Shown piece by piece: positions 41,945 through 50,803 of a stretch of 64,000 bases of DNA. Below the pieces are notes generated by a model. The model ran no database searches. It was not told the origin of the DNA and saw nothing but the letters and a program-made list of their open reading frames with translations. The stretch is taken from assembly GCA_958352885.1 (NCBI GenBank), contig CATWQI010000005.1, positions 124,001 through 188,000 on the forward strand. Direction: 5' to 3'. Every line of letters begins with the position of its first letter. Position 1 is the first letter of the stretch. This DNA comes from an uncultured Duncaniella sp. (GTDB lineage Bacteria > Bacteroidota > Bacteroidia > Bacteroidales > Muribaculaceae). Both the position numbers and the translations under genes were made by a program.

Positions 41945-42484
41945 GTGATACTGGAGTCTGAAATAATTGAAGCCGGGAAATTCAACAAGCCCCATGGCAT
42001 AAAAGGTGAGATTTCCGTCACAATCGACCTTGATGTAGACCTTGAATGTGTCAGATGTATAATCATCCCTGTCGATGGCATATACGTTCCCTTCTTCATT
42101 GAAAATGTACGACCCAAAAACGGAGAGACTTTCCTCGTGACTCTTGATGGGGTCAACAATGAGGAAAAAGCCCAATACTTTGCCAACCGGGCTTTCTACA
42201 TCCTTGCGACCGACCTGCCTGATGAGAATGACGAGGATAGCGATGAGGACGGCTTTTATGCGGCAGACCTGATAGGATATACACTTGAGGATGTGACCAC
42301 CGGCAAAATCGGCATTGTAACTGACATCAACGACTCTACGCAGAATGTATTGTTTATCATTACCGCTGACAATGGTAGCGAGGTGTTTGTACCTGTGGTG
42401 GACGAGTTCATCACAAATATCGACCCTGACAAAAAATTGATATGCACATCTCTGCCTGAGGGGATTATTGATTTGAACAATTAG
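41945..42484 (+). CDS. rimM: Ribosome maturation factor RimM
   Basis: 30S subunit assembly factor of 179 residues that binds S19 and helps 16S rRNA processing. The N-terminal RimM domain has AGKFNKPHGIKGEISV (about 10-25); the C-terminal PRC-barrel has DLIGYTLEDVTTGKIGIVTDIND (about 108-130) and VPVVDEFITNIDPDKKLI. It starts at GTG, supported by the strong Shine-Dalgarno sequence. The central linker is acidic (DENDEDSDEDG). It sits between the DUF4290 gene and an acidic small protein gene. Confidence 0.93.
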   Translation: MILESEIIEAGKFNKPHGIKGEISVTIDLDVDLECVRCIIIPVDGIYVPFFIENVRPKNGETFLVTLDGVNNEEKAQYFANRAFYILATDLPDENDEDSDEDGFYAADLIGYTLEDVTTGKIGIVTDINDSTQNVLFIITADNGSEVFVPVVDEFITNIDPDKKLICTSLPEGIIDLNN

Positions 42485-42496
42485 CATAAAATAAAC

Positions 42497-42796
42497 ATGG
42501 AATTTGACGAAAAGCAAGTTATTAGCGAGATGCGCGCCGCCATATCCGAGGAATCATCTAAACTATATGATGATGACGAACTGCTTAATGTGGTCGATAT
42601 AATCTGGGATTGGTACGATGACCAGGGACTTCTTGAAATCGACAGCGAGGCAGACGACGAGGATGTCAACGTCGACGCCCTCATAAAGCATGTGCAGCGG
42701 ATGCTTTCTAAGGACAAAGCATCCCCGGTGCAACAATCGGATGTAGAGCCTCTCGTAATGGCAGAATTACGCTATGAGCAGTCTCTTGAAGAATAG
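42497..42796 (+). CDS. Acidic small hypothetical protein (99 aa)
   Basis: A 99-residue, strongly acidic, helical protein (MEFDEKQVISEMRAAISEES start; acidic cluster EIDSEADDEDVNVD; C-terminal ELRYEQSLEE). The start lies 12 bases after the rimM stop. I do not recognise a domain; similar acidic proteins occur in Bacteroidales genomes. It is followed by the OmpA-like gene after 24 bases. Confidence 0.75.
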   Translation: MEFDEKQVISEMRAAISEESSKLYDDDELLNVVDIIWDWYDDQGLLEIDSEADDEDVNVDALIKHVQRMLSKDKASPVQQSDVEPLVMAELRYEQSLEE

Positions 42797-42820
42797 ACAT
42801 CATCAAATAAACGGACAACT

Positions 42821-43456
42821 ATGAAGCAAGTATCAGCCATATTTCTTATCATTGCACTTTCCGTTGCCACACTGACGGCAAAGGATAATTATGTCGACCC
42901 GTACAAGGGATATGACGAATCTGCTTTTATGGACATGGAACTTGACCAGAATATCATGACACCCGTCGTGGGCAAAAATGAGCATTCTTCCGTAAAGAGA
43001 TATATGAACCGTATGGCACAGGACTTGGCGAGAAGCCGTTACACTGTTGATATGACCCGTAACGACGAAGTGATAGTCGTATCAATCCCATCTGACGACC
43101 TGTTCCTTCCGAATGATACTCTTTTAGCACCTGGAGCACCGGCAAAACTCGCACCAATCGTCGCTCTGCTCAGCGATCCGGAAATGATGAAAATGGTTTA
43201 TGCGGTGCACACTGACAACACAGGCTCGCCGTCTTACAACATGTATCTCTCACATGAGCGTAATAACTCCATTTATGACTGGCTACTTGACAATATCAAT
43301 GAGGATTTGATCGTAATTCCATACGAATTCGGTGACACCGACCCGCTCGTGGCAAATGACACCAGGGAAGGTCGCCGGGAAAACCGACGCATTGAAATCT
43401 TCCTCATACCGGGTCCAAAGATGATAACGATGGCGCATAAAGGACTCTTAAAGTAG
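42821..43456 (+). CDS. OmpA-family domain protein
   Basis: A 211-residue exported protein with a signal peptide (about 1-20, ending LTA) and a C-terminal OmpA-like peptidoglycan-binding domain (about 95-200). The latter is recognisable from PAKLAPIVALLSD, YAVHTDNTGSPSYNMYLSHERNNSIYDWL and the arginine motif NDTREGRRENRRIEIFL. It lacks a membrane barrel, so it would be a periplasmic protein bound to the cell wall. It is the last gene of the DUF4290-rimM-acidic protein group. Confidence 0.83.
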   Translation: MKQVSAIFLIIALSVATLTAKDNYVDPYKGYDESAFMDMELDQNIMTPVVGKNEHSSVKRYMNRMAQDLARSRYTVDMTRNDEVIVVSIPSDDLFLPNDTLLAPGAPAKLAPIVALLSDPEMMKMVYAVHTDNTGSPSYNMYLSHERNNSIYDWLLDNINEDLIVIPYEFGDTDPLVANDTREGRRENRRIEIFLIPGPKMITMAHKGLLK

Positions 43457-43476
43457 GACAATTTTATTTTTTTTTA

Positions 43477-43484
43477 TAATTTTG
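43477..43484 (+). promoter_or_regulatory. -7 element of proS
   Basis: TAATTTTG after an oligo-T run, predicting a start near 43491 and a leader of about 38 bases. Confidence 0.6.
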
Positions 43485-43528
43485 CACTATTATTGGCAAT
43501 AACTGTGTAAAATCATTACAATATTACA

Positions 43529-45010
43529 ATGGCAAAAGAACTTAAGGACCTTACCAAACGCAGCGAAAATTATTCGCAGTGGTATAATGAACTGGTAGTG
43601 AAAGCTGACCTCGCAGAACAGTCCGCTGTGAGAGGCTGTATGGTAATCAAACCTTACGGCTATGCTATATGGGAAAAGATGCAGCGCACACTTGATAATA
43701 TGTTTAAGGAAACAGGCGTACAGAACGCATATTTCCCGTTGCTGATTCCCAAATCCTTTTTATGTCGCGAAGCCGAACATGTTGAAGGCTTTGCCAAGGA
43801 ATGTGCCGTTGTGACACATTACAGACTGAAAAACGATCCCAACAGCAAGGGTGTTGTCGTTGACCCCGATGCGAGACTTGAAGAAGAACTTATTATCCGT
43901 CCGACATCCGAAACCATTATCTGGGGTACATATAAGAATTGGATTCAATCCTACCGTGATCTCCCCATACTCTGCAACCAGTGGGCAAATGTGATGCGTT
44001 GGGAAATGCGCACACGTATGTTCCTCCGCACCGCAGAGTTCCTTTGGCAGGAAGGTCACTGTGCACATGCCACAGCTGAAGAATCAGAAGCACGTACCGT
44101 GCAGATGATTAACCTCTACGCCGATTTTGCAGAAAAATATATGGCAATGCCTGTCATCAAAGGTGTCAAATCCGCTAACGAACGTTTTGCCGGAGCTCTC
44201 AACACATACACCATCGAAGCAATGATGCAGGATGGCAAAGCCTTGCAGTCAGGCACCTCGCATAATCTTGGTCAGAATTTCGCTAAAGCGTTCGATGTGA
44301 CATTTGTGAATAAGGAAAACAAGCCCGAATATGTCTGGGCTAATTCATGGGGCGTATCGACACGTTTGATGGGTGCTCTCATAATGAGCCACTCTGACGA
44401 TAACGGCCTTGTGCTTCCGCCACACCTCGCACCTATCCAGGTCGTGATAGTGCCAATTTTCAAGAACTCCGAGCAGCTTGCCGAAATCAACAAGGCTGTC
44501 GAGCCTATCGTAAACGAACTTCGCAGCCTGGACATCAGCGTGAAATATGATAATGCCGAGAACAAACGTCCGGGCTTCAAGTTTGCGGATTATGAACTTA
44601 AGGGCGTGCCTGTACGCCTTGCAATCGGTGCCCGCGACATCGAGAACGGCACTGTCGAGCTGATGCGTCGCGACACACTCGAAAAGCAAGTTGAACCCCT
44701 TGAAGGCATTGCCGGCTTTATCAAGAATCTTCTTGAAGAAATCCAGGACAATATCTACCGCAAGGCATTGAACCATCGTGAAGAAATGACCCGTACGGTT
44801 GAGACCTATGACGAGTTCAAGGTTGAAATCGAGAAGGGCGGCTTCATACTCGCACACTGGGATGGAACACCCGAGACAGAAGAAAAAATCAAAGAAGAGA
44901 CAAAAGCCACAATACGCTGCATACCTCTTGCCGGTGACAAGACCCCGGGCAAGTGTATGGTTACAGGCAAACCATCGGCACAGCGCGTGATTTTTGCCCG
45001 CAACTACTAA
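43529..45010 (+). CDS. proS: Prolyl-tRNA synthetase, archaeal/eukaryote-like type
   Basis: Class II aminoacyl-tRNA synthetase of 493 residues. It lacks the large editing insertion of the E. coli type and belongs to the shorter form. Motif 2 region is VMRWEMRTRMFLRTAEFLWQ and the motif that binds proline includes EGHCAHATAEE; the anticodon-binding domain starts about residue 300 (LAPIQVVIVPIFK). The C-terminal zinc-binding-like domain ends in VIFARNY. The gene has its own promoter and is followed by a glycosyltransferase gene 31 bases later. Confidence 0.95.
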   Translation: MAKELKDLTKRSENYSQWYNELVVKADLAEQSAVRGCMVIKPYGYAIWEKMQRTLDNMFKETGVQNAYFPLLIPKSFLCREAEHVEGFAKECAVVTHYRLKNDPNSKGVVVDPDARLEEELIIRPTSETIIWGTYKNWIQSYRDLPILCNQWANVMRWEMRTRMFLRTAEFLWQEGHCAHATAEESEARTVQMINLYADFAEKYMAMPVIKGVKSANERFAGALNTYTIEAMMQDGKALQSGTSHNLGQNFAKAFDVTFVNKENKPEYVWANSWGVSTRLMGALIMSHSDDNGLVLPPHLAPIQVVIVPIFKNSEQLAEINKAVEPIVNELRSLDISVKYDNAENKRPGFKFADYELKGVPVRLAIGARDIENGTVELMRRDTLEKQVEPLEGIAGFIKNLLEEIQDNIYRKALNHREEMTRTVETYDEFKVEIEKGGFILAHWDGTPETEEKIKEETKATIRCIPLAGDKTPGKCMVTGKPSAQRVIFARNY

Positions 45011-45041
45011 TTTGCCACTTAAAAATATTCGTTGCCATAAA

Positions 45042-45992
45042 ATGATTCCGGTCATAGCCATAGTGCTCCCTTGCTATAATGAAGAGGAAATCCTCCCTAT
45101 TACAGTCAGGGAGCTCTTGACTTTGCTTGACAGGATGTCTGGTGACGGAATGATATCTCACGATAGTTTCCTGCTATGCAGCAATGATGGCAGCAATGAT
45201 TCTACCTGGAGTGTAATCAGAGAACTTCATGCAAAAGACAGACGGGTCAAAGGGATTTCGCTTGCGCACAACTGCGGTCATCAGAACGCACTCTTTGCCG
45301 GATTGATGGCGGTAAAAGACTCCTGTGACGCAGCAATTTCAATTGACGCTGATCTTCAGGACGACCCGACGGCAATAATCCGCATGGTTGAGAAATTCTG
45401 TGATGGTAAAGAAATTATCTATGGAGTGAGGCACGAACGCACTGTAGACAACTGGTTCAAACGGGCTTCCGCTCATGGATTTTATTCATTCCAGAAAGCG
45501 ATGGGCGTTGACACCATTTATGATCATGCTGACTATCGGCTCATGAGTTCAAGGGCGCTTAATCTCCTTAGTGAATACGGGGAATCTAACTTATTCCTTC
45601 GTGGCATTGTCACCAGAATCGGGCTCGATTCAGACATTGTCACCTATTCCAGGGGGCGGCGTGTTGCAGGAAAATCCAAATATCCGTTATCGAAGATGCT
45701 TGGTTTTGCAATTGATGGAATCACATCCTTTTCGGCGAAGCCAATGCGCATAGTATTCTTCATGGGTCTTGGGCTATTGATACTCGACATACTTGTGGCG
45801 CTCTACGTGATATGGTCAATTATATTCTCGGATAACCTCGAAGCCGGCTGGGCATCTCTTATGCTCTCCATATGGTTCCTCGGCAGTCTTATCCTTATGG
45901 CAATAGGAGTTGTCGGTGAATATATCGGCAAAATATTCATTGAAGTTAAGAAACGTCCGCGATACGCCATTCGCGACATCCTTTTTGATTGA
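45042..45992 (+). CDS. Family 2 glycosyltransferase, GtrB/DPMS type
   Basis: Membrane-bound glycosyltransferase of 316 residues (ATG 45042; an upstream open frame overlapping proS is ignored). The GT-A domain opens IAIVLPCYNEEEILPITVRE and has the nucleotide/metal motif AISIDADLQDDPTAIIRM (about 95). A conserved loop YDHADYRLMSSRALNLL follows, and two C-terminal membrane helices lie at about 230-255 and 265-290. This class makes undecaprenyl- or dolichyl-phosphate sugars. It precedes HU by 3 bases. Confidence 0.9.
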   Translation: MIPVIAIVLPCYNEEEILPITVRELLTLLDRMSGDGMISHDSFLLCSNDGSNDSTWSVIRELHAKDRRVKGISLAHNCGHQNALFAGLMAVKDSCDAAISIDADLQDDPTAIIRMVEKFCDGKEIIYGVRHERTVDNWFKRASAHGFYSFQKAMGVDTIYDHADYRLMSSRALNLLSEYGESNLFLRGIVTRIGLDSDIVTYSRGRRVAGKSKYPLSKMLGFAIDGITSFSAKPMRIVFFMGLGLLILDILVALYVIWSIIFSDNLEAGWASLMLSIWFLGSLILMAIGVVGEYIGKIFIEVKKRPRYAIRDILFD

Positions 45993-45995
45993 TTT

Positions 45996-46271
45996 ATGGA
46001 CAATAAAACATTTATTACCAAGCTTGCCAAGCGACTTGAACGTGAACCGGCTGAGATTTCCACTTTGGCGGAAGGTCTGTGCAACGTGTTTATTCAAGCT
46101 GGCAATGATTTGGACTCTGTAGCCGTACCCGGGTTCGGTGTATTCAAATCATCCAAACGAGACGAGTTAATCGTTACGGATGAAGCGACGGGCAAGCGCA
46201 TGCTTCTCCCTCCGGCGATAGTCATGGAATTTCAACCAAGTATTGTTTTACGAAAAAAGCTGGCAAAATGA
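45996..46271 (+). CDS. HU-family DNA-binding protein
   Basis: A 91-residue histone-like protein. The start NKTFITKLAKRLEREPAEIS and VAVPGFGVFKSSKRDE fit the HU/IHF fold, with the DNA-binding arm around residues 50-70. It is somewhat divergent from canonical HU. The start of the next gene overlaps its stop (ATGA), so the two HU-domain proteins are translationally coupled. Confidence 0.85.
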   Translation: MDNKTFITKLAKRLEREPAEISTLAEGLCNVFIQAGNDLDSVAVPGFGVFKSSKRDELIVTDEATGKRMLLPPAIVMEFQPSIVLRKKLAK

Positions 46272-47617
46272 ATCAGAAGATACCTTTCCACGAACTTGCA
46301 AAGCGTTTATCGCTCGCAACATCAATCAGCAATGATAGTGCCGAGGTCTTCATTAAGATTTTTTTTGACCTGCTCAGCGAAGCTATCGTCAGCGGCGAAA
46401 CAGTGAAAATTAAAGGACTCGGCTCATTTGCTCCTGTTTCGATAGATGGCGAAAACAGTGTCGAGTTCACTCCTGATAAGGGTATAGCTGACACTCTAAA
46501 CGCTCCGTTCGCCCCGTTCGAGCCTGTCGAACTTAATGATGAGGTTACTGACGAAATGCTTAACGAAACCACCGTTGAGTCACAGTCAGAGAATGTAGAT
46601 CTCACGAATGAGCAAACCGACGACACTCACATACAGGAAGTCAATACCGTCGAGCCGGCAGTGCTACCAATAGAGGAGCCCGCTCACATCAAGCAACCCG
46701 AACTGCAAGTGGAACCTATTGCCGCACCCGCACCCAAGGAGGAAGAAAATGCAGAGCATCTATCTAACGAAGTTCGGGAAAGCCAACCGGATACTGTAAC
46801 AACACAGGCACAGATGTCAGTACAAAAACCCGAACAACCTGTCGCTCCCACCCCGGAATCAGCTTCCACTGATAATGGAAATCAGGAAGAGCTACCTGTA
46901 CCGGTAACCGGTGATGTTCCCGCAGTTGCTGTCACTATAGCTGAAAAAGAGGGAACCAAATTGCCAGCCACCACAGCACAGGGCTCAGAGCCTACGAGAA
47001 ATGCGCTTGAGGAAGAGCCGGAAGAATTTGTCGAGCATGTAGCCAATGATAACTCCTCAAACAACGGAGGCTTCGGCTGGGGATTCCTGGTAGGACTTAT
47101 TGTTGGTCTCGCACTCGGTGCCTGCGCTGTTTATCTCGCTATTGACTACCTATTCCCATACGGCAGAATGGAACGTACAGAACAAGTGGCTGACAATGAC
47201 GCAGAAATAATTCTGACCGAGGAAATAGCTCTCCCCGAACAGACCGACACCACCGCTCCTCTGCACGAAGAGCCGGCGCCACTGACAGAGTCTGCAACCG
47301 CCGTTGCAGAACCGGCAAAAGATGAGCCAGAACTTACTGAAACAAAGTCCGCTGCCACTGTCTCTGCACCTGTCCATGACACCGTGCGACAGGGGTATTC
47401 GCTGACCCATATGGCTAAAAAACATTATGGGAGTAAAGACTTCTGGGTTTACATATATGAGGAGAACAAAAGCAAAATAAAGAACCCCAACAAGGTTCAG
47501 CCTGGGGAAGTATTCGTAATCCCGGCTCCCGAAAAGTACGGTATTAACGCTGCAAGCGAAGAAAGCGTAGCGAAAGCCAAAAACAAGGCAGGTCAGATAC
47601 TTTCAAAATTCAAATAA
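46268..47617 (+). CDS. HU-domain, transmembrane, LysM protein
   Basis: A 449-residue protein with three parts. Residues about 1-80 form an HU-like DNA-binding domain (MNQKIPFHELAKRLSLATS, then VKIKGLGSFAPV). A long acidic, Pro/Thr/Glu-rich linker (about 90-265) leads to a single transmembrane helix (about 270-293, GFLVGLIVGLALGACAVYLA). After a second acidic linker comes a LysM peptidoglycan-binding domain (about 374-421, GYSLTHMAKKHYGSKDFWVY). With the HU domain inside and LysM outside, it could tie DNA to the cell wall. It overlaps the upstream HU gene by 4 bases and is followed by a strong terminator. Confidence 0.88.
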   Translation: MNQKIPFHELAKRLSLATSISNDSAEVFIKIFFDLLSEAIVSGETVKIKGLGSFAPVSIDGENSVEFTPDKGIADTLNAPFAPFEPVELNDEVTDEMLNETTVESQSENVDLTNEQTDDTHIQEVNTVEPAVLPIEEPAHIKQPELQVEPIAAPAPKEEENAEHLSNEVRESQPDTVTTQAQMSVQKPEQPVAPTPESASTDNGNQEELPVPVTGDVPAVAVTIAEKEGTKLPATTAQGSEPTRNALEEEPEEFVEHVANDNSSNNGGFGWGFLVGLIVGLALGACAVYLAIDYLFPYGRMERTEQVADNDAEIILTEEIALPEQTDTTAPLHEEPAPLTESATAVAEPAKDEPELTETKSAATVSAPVHDTVRQGYSLTHMAKKHYGSKDFWVYIYEENKSKIKNPNKVQPGEVFVIPAPEKYGINAASEESVAKAKNKAGQILSKFK

Positions 47618-47653
47618 CACATATTTGGCTCAGTCACTACCACATTGACATCA

Positions 47654-47705
47654 GATTCCTGCAAAATGACCACAAAAAACCGTCATTTGCAGGAATCATT
47701 CTTTT
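47654..47705 (+). terminator. Rho-independent terminator after the HU-LysM gene
   Basis: Arms GATTCCTGCAAAATGAC (47654-47670) and GTCATTTGCAGGAATC (47682-47697) pair over 16 bp with one bulged A, followed by ATTCTTTT. It separates this operon from the bat operon. Confidence 0.85.
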
Positions 47706-47792
47706 ATACGCATGCATTAAAAAATTCTCAATGTTAAAGGAAAAATAGCTAAAATTAACACACATTATTCACACTTTATTTGTTGTTATTTA

Positions 47793-47800
47793 TAATTTTG
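47793..47800 (+). promoter_or_regulatory. -7 element of the moxR-bat operon
   Basis: TAATTTTG, predicting a start near 47807 and a leader of about 50 bases. No TTTG at the usual -33 distance. Confidence 0.55.
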
Positions 47801-47857
47801 TAATCAGTTTCAACACAAATAACGAAATAACATAACTACAATATTTTCACTTAGACT

Positions 47858-48853
47858 ATGAGCGAATCGGTTAATATCAGAGAACTCAACGAACTCGTTG
47901 CCGGTAAAAGTGACTTCATCAACCTTGTGACGAAAGGTATGGACCAGACTATTGTCGGTCAGAAGCACCTTGTTGATTCCTTACTCATTGCCCTCCTTTC
48001 CAACGGGCATGTGCTGCTTGAAGGTGTGCCCGGTCTGGCAAAGACACTGGCTATCAAAACTCTCGCACAAATCATTGATGCGAAGTACAGCCGCATACAG
48101 TTTACCCCGGACCTTCTCCCCGCCGATGTTATCGGCACAATGATATACAGCGTGCAAAAGGAGCAATTTCAAATCAAACGCGGTCCCATATTTGCCAATT
48201 TCGTCCTTGCCGACGAAATTAACCGTGCGCCGGCTAAAGTTCAGAGCGCACTCCTCGAAGCTATGCAGGAACGCCAGGTTACCATAGGCGATGAGACATT
48301 CAAGCTCGATGAGCCCTTCCTTGTCATGGCTACTCAGAACCCAATTGAACAGGAAGGCACATATCCTCTCCCTGAAGCACAGGTTGACCGTTTCCTCCTC
48401 AAGGTTATAATCGGTTATCCGACCAAGGATGAGGAAAAACAGATTATACGCCAGAACATCAACGGCGAGAAAAAAGATGTGCGTCCCCTGCTCCGCCCTG
48501 AAGAAATCACAGAGGTCCAGAAGATTGTCGAGAAAATATATCTTGATGAAAAAATCGAGAAATACATTGTCGATATAGTATTCGCCACACGTAACCCGGG
48601 CGATTACGATTTGAAAGATTTGGGAGGAATGATTAGCTTCGGAGCGTCACCCCGTGCTTCAATCGGACTTGCACGTGCCTCACGAGCCTATGCGTTCCTG
48701 CGAGGCAGAGGCTACGTGATTCCCGAGGATGTCCGTGCGGTATGCCACGATGTGCTCCGTCACCGTATCGGACTCACCTACGAAGCTGAAGCTAACAATA
48801 TAACCCAGGATGAGGTTATTTCTGAAATTCTTGATAAGGTTGAAGTGCCCTAA
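47858..48853 (+). CDS. MoxR-family AAA+ ATPase
   Basis: A 331-residue AAA+ ATPase of the MoxR group. Walker A is EGVPGLAKT (about residue 54), Walker B LADEINRAPAKVQSALLEAM (about 117), sensor segment VMATQNPIEQEGTYPLPEAQ (about 157). The C-terminal lid with ASPRASIGLARASRAYAFLRG is typical. MoxR proteins act as chaperones or activators for von Willebrand factor A proteins; the two VWA proteins downstream are the natural partners. It is the first gene of an eight-gene operon. Confidence 0.94.
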   Translation: MSESVNIRELNELVAGKSDFINLVTKGMDQTIVGQKHLVDSLLIALLSNGHVLLEGVPGLAKTLAIKTLAQIIDAKYSRIQFTPDLLPADVIGTMIYSVQKEQFQIKRGPIFANFVLADEINRAPAKVQSALLEAMQERQVTIGDETFKLDEPFLVMATQNPIEQEGTYPLPEAQVDRFLLKVIIGYPTKDEEKQIIRQNINGEKKDVRPLLRPEEITEVQKIVEKIYLDEKIEKYIVDIVFATRNPGDYDLKDLGGMISFGASPRASIGLARASRAYAFLRGRGYVIPEDVRAVCHDVLRHRIGLTYEAEANNITQDEVISEILDKVEVP

Positions 48854-48875
48854 TCCCTAATATTTACCATCGCCG

Positions 48876-49751
48876 ATGGAAGCTAACGAACTAATAAAAA
48901 AAGTACGCAAAATCGACATAAAAACCAGAGGACTCTCGCAAAACATATTTGCCGGTGAGTACCACACGGCTTTTAAGGGTCGAGGTATGACCTTTTCGGA
49001 AGTGAGGGAGTACCAGTACGGCGATGATGTCCGTGACATTGACTGGAACGTCACCGCCCGTCACAACCATCCGTACGTAAAAGTATACGAGGAAGAGCGT
49101 GAGCTGACGGTGATGCTGCTTATCGATGTGTCACGCAGCCGTCTTTTCGGAGCGGTCGGAGAGGAGAAACGCGAAATGATAGCGGAAATAGCTGCCACAT
49201 TGGCTTACTCGGCTATCACTAACAATGATAAGATTGGTGTCATATTTTTCTCCGATAAAATCGAAAAATTCATACCACCTAAGAAGGGCAAAAAACATAT
49301 CCTGCTTATCATCCGTGAATTGCTCGATTTCACTCCTGAAAATCCCGGCACCGACATTAGTGTGGCTCTCAGATACTTCACGGATGCTTTGAAAAAACGC
49401 TGCACCACTTTCCTCATCTCAGACTTTATTGACAATCACGATTATTCACGTCAGCTTCAGATAGCCTGCAACAAGCATGACATAATTGCAATCCAGGTCT
49501 ATGACAAGCGTGACACCTCGCTCCCTGACATCGGGTTGATGCGCATCGCAGATTTGGAAAGCAATGAGACACAATGGGTCAACACCTCGTCTAAAAAAGT
49601 ACGCCAGGCATACAGTAAATGGTGGTATGAACGGCAACAGAGCATGATGACCGTGCTTAACAAATGCCGCGTCGACCATGCATCTGTCGCAACCGATGAG
49701 GATTTTGCGAAGTCACTCATGGCTCTGTTCAAAAACCGTGGTGTAAGATAG
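48876..49751 (+). CDS. DUF58 (VWA-like) protein
   Basis: A 291-residue cytoplasmic protein of the DUF58 family. It carries the family signature FKGRGMTFSEVREYQYGDDVRDIDW (split: FKGRGMTFSEVREYQYGDD and VRDIDWNVTARH) and a degenerate MIDAS-like LLIDVSRSRLFG. It follows moxR by 22 bases, the common moxR-DUF58-VWA order. The domain is found in envelope and stress-related MoxR operons; its own role is unclear. Confidence 0.9.
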   Translation: MEANELIKKVRKIDIKTRGLSQNIFAGEYHTAFKGRGMTFSEVREYQYGDDVRDIDWNVTARHNHPYVKVYEEERELTVMLLIDVSRSRLFGAVGEEKREMIAEIAATLAYSAITNNDKIGVIFFSDKIEKFIPPKKGKKHILLIIRELLDFTPENPGTDISVALRYFTDALKKRCTTFLISDFIDNHDYSRQLQIACNKHDIIAIQVYDKRDTSLPDIGLMRIADLESNETQWVNTSSKKVRQAYSKWWYERQQSMMTVLNKCRVDHASVATDEDFAKSLMALFKNRGVR

Positions 49752-49786
49752 GATTTACGGTATATCTCAAATTTGCTTTTGATAGA

Positions 49787-50794
49787 ATGAAGACTTTTAA
49801 TCAGATAAATAAGCTACTTGTCATTTTATTTACAGTACTCGGCATCAACACCGCAGTAGCTGTGGCTCCAACCATAAAGGTCAGTCTTGATTCAGCCTAC
49901 CTGCTGATGGGCAAAACCACCCCGCTGCACGTTGAACTGGTGAATGACGAGTCCGCTTCCGGACAGCTTTTAATCCCCAAGGATTCTTTGTGTGACAAAG
50001 TCGAGATTCTTAAGATTCTTAATGCCGATACTGCCGCCATAGGAAGCGGAAGACGTGAGATTAAGCTTGACATCCTTTTGCAGTCATTTGATTCCGGAGT
50101 CTATCGTCTTAACCCGGTAAAATACGTTGAGGGAAGCGAGACCATAGCTTCCAATCAGCCTGTACTTAAAGTTCTCCCGGTTGCTGTCGACTCGCTCGAA
50201 ACAATCCATGATTATGCCGACGTTGCCGATATAGACAGAAGCTTTATTGATTACCTGCCAGATTTCGTTGTTGACTATGGACTATGGATCTTGGCGGTAA
50301 TTATTGTACTGGGACTTGGAGCATATATATTCTACGTGGTGAAACGCAAGAAAAATCCGTTTGCCACAGCCCCTGAAAAGCCTGTTCCTCCATACGAAAA
50401 AGCCGTTCTGGAACTCAACCGGCTTCGTGGCGAGAAACTCTGCGAACAAGGGCGTGAACGTGAATTTTACACTCGCCTTACCGACATACTCCGCATATAT
50501 CTGCAAGGGCGCTTCGGAATCAATGCTATGGAGATGACTTCCACTCAGATTAGGCACTCGCTCCAATCCAATGAAACCACACGCCTTTCAAAACGGAATA
50601 TGGAACAAGTGCTTGAGACTGCTGACTTCGTAAAATTCGCCAAAGTACGACCTCTTCCTGACGATAACGTCAAGGCATATAGCTCAGCCATGCAATTTGT
50701 AGAGGATACCAAACCTCAACCTGAACCCGAAACTGAGCCTGAATCAGACAGCATGTCGGACAAGAAAACAAACAACGATAACAACAATCAATAA
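49787..50794 (+). CDS. Bat-operon membrane protein of unknown function
   Basis: A 335-residue protein with a signal peptide (about 1-26), a periplasmic Ig-like beta domain (about 30-150), a single membrane helix (about 164-186, WILAVIIVLGLGAYIFYVV) and a cytoplasmic C-terminal domain (about 190-330). The cytoplasmic part has RLTDILRIYLQGRFGINAMEMTS, resembling the C-terminal region of BatD (compare YLSDKLSMPVSQLSR there). This suggests a paralogous BatD-like protein. It ends in an acidic/Asn tail. It lies between the DUF58 and first VWA gene. Confidence 0.82.
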   Translation: MKTFNQINKLLVILFTVLGINTAVAVAPTIKVSLDSAYLLMGKTTPLHVELVNDESASGQLLIPKDSLCDKVEILKILNADTAAIGSGRREIKLDILLQSFDSGVYRLNPVKYVEGSETIASNQPVLKVLPVAVDSLETIHDYADVADIDRSFIDYLPDFVVDYGLWILAVIIVLGLGAYIFYVVKRKKNPFATAPEKPVPPYEKAVLELNRLRGEKLCEQGREREFYTRLTDILRIYLQGRFGINAMEMTSTQIRHSLQSNETTRLSKRNMEQVLETADFVKFAKVRPLPDDNVKAYSSAMQFVEDTKPQPEPETEPESDSMSDKKTNNDNNNQ

Positions 50795-50803
50795 ACTCTC
50801 GAT

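Noticed and set aside
44345..45061. Minus-strand frame of 238 codons
   Set aside because: Antisense to proS, which is a certain gene; no domain recognised.
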